Shown one piece after another: positions 7,559 through 9,341 of a DNA stretch of 9,341 bases. The stretch is from Planctomycetota bacterium. GTDB taxonomy: Bacteria > Planctomycetota > GCA-002687715 > DRQF01. The notes under the pieces were generated by a model, which was not told the origin of the DNA, ran no database searches, and saw nothing but the letters and a program-made list of their open reading frames with translations. The stretch is taken from assembly GCA_015485455.1 (NCBI GenBank), contig WFTN01000389.1, positions 1-9,341 of the forward strand. The letters run 5' to 3'. Numbering within the stretch: the stretch's first letter is position 1; every line of letters starts with the position of its first letter. The position numbers and the translations under genes were made by a program.

Positions 7559-8346
7559 CTTTGGTCTCCCTTTTCCTCTACTTCGATTCGGAAAAACTCG
7601 GTTAGCTGTTCGCCAAAAGTCTCTAGTTCCACAAGACGACTCCTGCCGTAGAATGTTCCTGCCAGCAGTCCAAAACAATCACACAGGTCAGCACGATTGT
7701 GAGGCGACATAGATAGTACGTCGACCGTTTCCAAGAGACCAGCACCGGCAAAACTCGATGCTGCGACAATCGAATCAAGGACATACCCAGCTCCGACTTG
7801 ATGTCCAGCCGTCCCACTCATAACTTCAAACTGAGCCGCCAGGAATTCTGCCGAAGACCGACCACGCAAGTTGATTCCCATGGTCAGCATGTTCTGAATT
7901 CTCTGCCGCAAAGCCTCCAGATCCCCCACAGATGCAGGCAAGTCGAAGCCTCGTGGCCCAAGCCAAGAACGCATGTTTTCGGATAGCCAATAGTGAAAAA
8001 ACAGACGATGGTCATGGACATGCTTAGCTTTGTGAAGGATTGTGGCCAAAAGAGCCAGGGCTCCGGCATCAACCCGATCTCCCCAGCGCTTCAAGGCCGA
8101 TTCAAACACCAAGACATCACTTTCCCCCGCCACAGAGGGACTCTCACTCAGCAAAAAAGCAGTCACCGAGTTATCCCCGCTTGTGATAGGGGGCGAAGAG
8201 CCATCCAAGGTTCGATGAAAGAAGTTCTTAGATCCGAGATTCTGAGAGAAGGCCTGCTCCAAGTCAAGACGGCCCTTGACGCTTTGCTTGCCTATTTGCA
8301 CCAAGAGCCTGGTGCCAGCCAATTTATCTTTACTATGGTCGACCAT
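7555..8346 (-). CDS. Protein of unknown function in c-di-GMP/acetyltransferase operon
   Basis: I do not recognise this 263-residue protein. It is probably soluble: there is no signal peptide or membrane helix. The N-terminal part (LLVQIGKQ…LDLEQAFSQNLG) is followed by a stretch rich in Ser/Pro/Gly (GSSPPITSGDNS), then mostly helical sequence containing a His-rich patch (LHKAKHVHDHRLFFHYW), an alanine/glycine-rich helix (IVAASSFAGAGLLE) and a CDCFGLLAG segment. The End is acidic and charged (RIEVEEKGDQR). I chose ATG 8346, seven bases after the GGDEF gene's stop. ATG 8382 is also possible and would overlap that gene by 29 bases; neither has a good ribosome site. The stop overlaps the acetyltransferase start as GTGA, so all three genes are probably one transcript. 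A link to the regulator or to the acetyltransferase is suggested by position only. Confidence 0.75.
   Translation of the reverse strand: MVDHSKDKLAGTRLLVQIGKQSVKGRLDLEQAFSQNLGSKNFFHRTLDGSSPPITSGDNSVTAFLLSESPSVAGESDVLVFESALKRWGDRVDAGALALLATILHKAKHVHDHRLFFHYWLSENMRSWLGPRGFDLPASVGDLEALRQRIQNMLTMGINLRGRSSAEFLAAQFEVMSGTAGHQVGAGYVLDSIVAASSFAGAGLLETVDVLSMSPHNRADLCDCFGLLAGTFYGRSRLVELETFGEQLTEFFRIEVEEKGDQR
7566..7573 (-). promoter_or_regulatory. Shine-Dalgarno site for the acetyltransferase gene
   Basis: On the minus strand AAAGGGAG ends seven bases before GTG 7558, inside the end of the upstream gene. This strong site, with the GTGA stop/start overlap, decides the GTG start and indicates coupled translation. 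Confidence 0.7.
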
Positions 8347-8353
8347 GAAGGGC

Positions 8354-9328
8354 TTATAGCACGCCCTGAGGGTCCATGACATAGACTTGGTTTCGCCCGG
8401 AGTCTTTCGCCTTGTAGAGCGCCTCGTCTGCTGCCTTCAACAGAGCCTCATGCCCCAATTCATTCGGATTCCCTGTTGCGATTCCTAAACTCACAGTGAT
8501 GGCTCGATCCAAACCACCGAAGGAGATATGGTTCGCTTCCACTGCAACTCGCAAACGTTCAGCGCATGATAGGGCCTCCGTTGACGATTTGACTGAACAA
8601 ACGACAAGAAATTCTTCGCCGCCGATTCGGGCGACAAGCTCATCATTCCTCACCTGATCCGAGAAAATCTGGGCGGTCTGTTTCAAAACTTCATCACCGA
8701 CATCATGCCCGTAATCATCGTTCACTTTCTTAAAATGATCGATGTCAATCAGAATGAGCGCAATCACGGGATCCTTCAGGGTCGAACATTCAGTCCACCG
8801 CGCTTTGAGTGTTTCCATGGCTGAACGCCGGTTTGGCAGGCCAGTCAAAGGGTCGGTGAGGGATGCTCGCAAGAGTCGACGATTGAGAACGGCCATCTCT
8901 GCGACCTGAGATTCGAGCCTTGAGCGGGTAGTTTGCGTTTCTCTCTTCATCGCCACCAACCGAGCACCAGCGTCCACATGGGCACGCACGAGATCCGGAA
9001 GAACTGGCTTCCTCATGAATCCATCCACGCCCTGACGATAAGCATCGAGTTCGGCTTCTTCCGACTCATCTGAACTGAGCATCAAGAAATACACTTGACG
9101 ACCTTCTGGACAGGCGCGCAATTGAGATACAAGTTTAATCCCGCTGGTCCCCGAAAGTTCTGCATTGCAAACGACAATATCCGGAAGCATGTTGAGAACA
9201 GTTGCTAAGGCTTTTCCACCTTCCTGGCAGGTCATCACTGCATGCTTGGCGTCAGCAATCGCCTTCGACAACAACCGGACACTCAAAACGTCTTCATCGA
9301 CAATGAGAATACTCAGCCCAGATTCAGG
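8354..9328 (-). CDS. Response regulator: receiver domain fused to GGDEF diguanylate cyclase (5' partial)
   Basis: This cytoplasmic PleD/WspR-like regulator has an N-terminal receiver and a C-terminal GGDEF domain that would make c-di-GMP from two GTP. The frame stays open to the right window edge; the receiver's first strand and acidic pocket (SILIVDED) precede the TTG at 9286, so that TTG is not the start. Residues counted from that TTG codon: the phospho-acceptor position is Asn41 (AAT, 9164-9166) instead of Asp, while Ser71 and Lys93 sit at the spacing expected for the switch Ser/Thr and conserved Lys. A helical linker (about 115-142) leads to SLTDPLTGLPNRR and the GGEEF active site at 222-226, intact. 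The inhibitory I-site reads RNDE rather than RxxD (213-216). The cyclase is probably active; control by aspartyl phosphorylation is doubtful. The bases beyond 9328 are probably adapter, so the true N-terminus is not visible. It appears to lead the operon. Confidence 0.9.
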   Translation of the reverse strand, partial: PESGLSILIVDEDVLSVRLLSKAIADAKHAVMTCQEGGKALATVLNMLPDIVVCNAELSGTSGIKLVSQLRACPEGRQVYFLMLSSDESEEAELDAYRQGVDGFMRKPVLPDLVRAHVDAGARLVAMKRETQTTRSRLESQVAEMAVLNRRLLRASLTDPLTGLPNRRSAMETLKARWTECSTLKDPVIALILIDIDHFKKVNDDYGHDVGDEVLKQTAQIFSDQVRNDELVARIGGEEFLVVCSVKSSTEALSCAERLRVAVEANHISFGGLDRAITVSLGIATGNPNELGHEALLKAADEALYKAKDSGRNQVYVMDPQGVL

Positions 9329-9341
9329 CTGTCTCTTATAC
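9329..9341. other. Probable residual Tn5/Nextera mosaic-end adapter
   Basis: The last 13 bases, CTGTCTCTTATAC, equal the first 13 of the 19-base Tn5 mosaic end used in Nextera libraries (CTGTCTCTTATACACATCT). A 13-base match placed exactly at the sequence end, in the read-through orientation, is best explained as untrimmed adapter at a contig end. In the minus frame these bases would add Y-K-R-Q in front of the regulator, which should be disregarded. Confidence 0.88.

Noticed and set aside
7559..7678. N-terminal extension of the acetyltransferase to 7678
   Set aside because: The 40 extra codons overlap the upstream gene, do not resemble the family, and a strong ribosome site marks GTG 7558.
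8354..9286. TTG at 9286 as the start of the GGDEF regulator
   Set aside because: It would remove the receiver's first beta strand and acidic pocket (ILIVDED), which are clearly encoded just upstream.

Overview
The window looks like a piece of a bacterial chromosome from the Planctomycetota or a related PVC-type lineage. This rests on two tandem serine/threonine kinases with an FGE-sulfatase-like C-terminal domain and on the kinase juxtamembrane style (…PLGPLG…RW… directly before a transmembrane helix). Coding density is high, base composition is balanced, and no mobile element, tRNA, rRNA or CRISPR array was seen. The phylum is inferred from domain architecture, not from a marker gene, so it is only moderately secure.

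Left half (1-5295, + strand): two paralogous receptor-type kinases lie head to tail, with the stop of the first and the start of the second overlapping as ATGA. Each has a cytoplasmic Hanks-type kinase, one transmembrane helix, a helical stalk, a PEGA-like beta domain and an FGE/sulfatase-modifying-factor-like domain. The first is cut at its 5' end by the window edge. Both FGE-like domains lack the C-terminal cysteine pair of true formylglycine-generating enzymes, so they are probably sensing or binding modules.

Middle (5296-6808, + strand): a 303-base gap without a convincing gene is followed by two small paralogous pseudopilin-like genes, 7 bases apart. The first has an intact prepilin signature (Gly-1, Glu+5, Pro+22). 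The second has lost Glu+5. Both carry the W-x-GPY core typical of GspG-type pseudopilins. No other secretion or pilus gene is in the window.

Right half (9341-6782, - strand): an apparent three-gene operon reads leftward. It encodes a receiver-GGDEF response regulator, a protein of unknown function, and an arylamine N-acetyltransferase with a complete Cys-His-Asp triad. The last two overlap by a GTGA junction. The receiver has Asn in place of the phospho-accepting Asp, while the cyclase signature GGEEF is intact. The acetyltransferase gene converges on the second pseudopilin gene and their 3' ends overlap by 27 bases.

The last 13 bases (9329-9341) equal the start of the Tn5/Nextera mosaic-end adapter, so the right edge is probably a contig end with leftover adapter and should not be read as genome. 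No wholly new system is evident. The most unusual points are the coupled kinase pair with non-catalytic FGE-like domains, the Asn-bearing receiver fused to a cyclase, the orphan pseudopilin pair and the unknown protein in the c-di-GMP operon.
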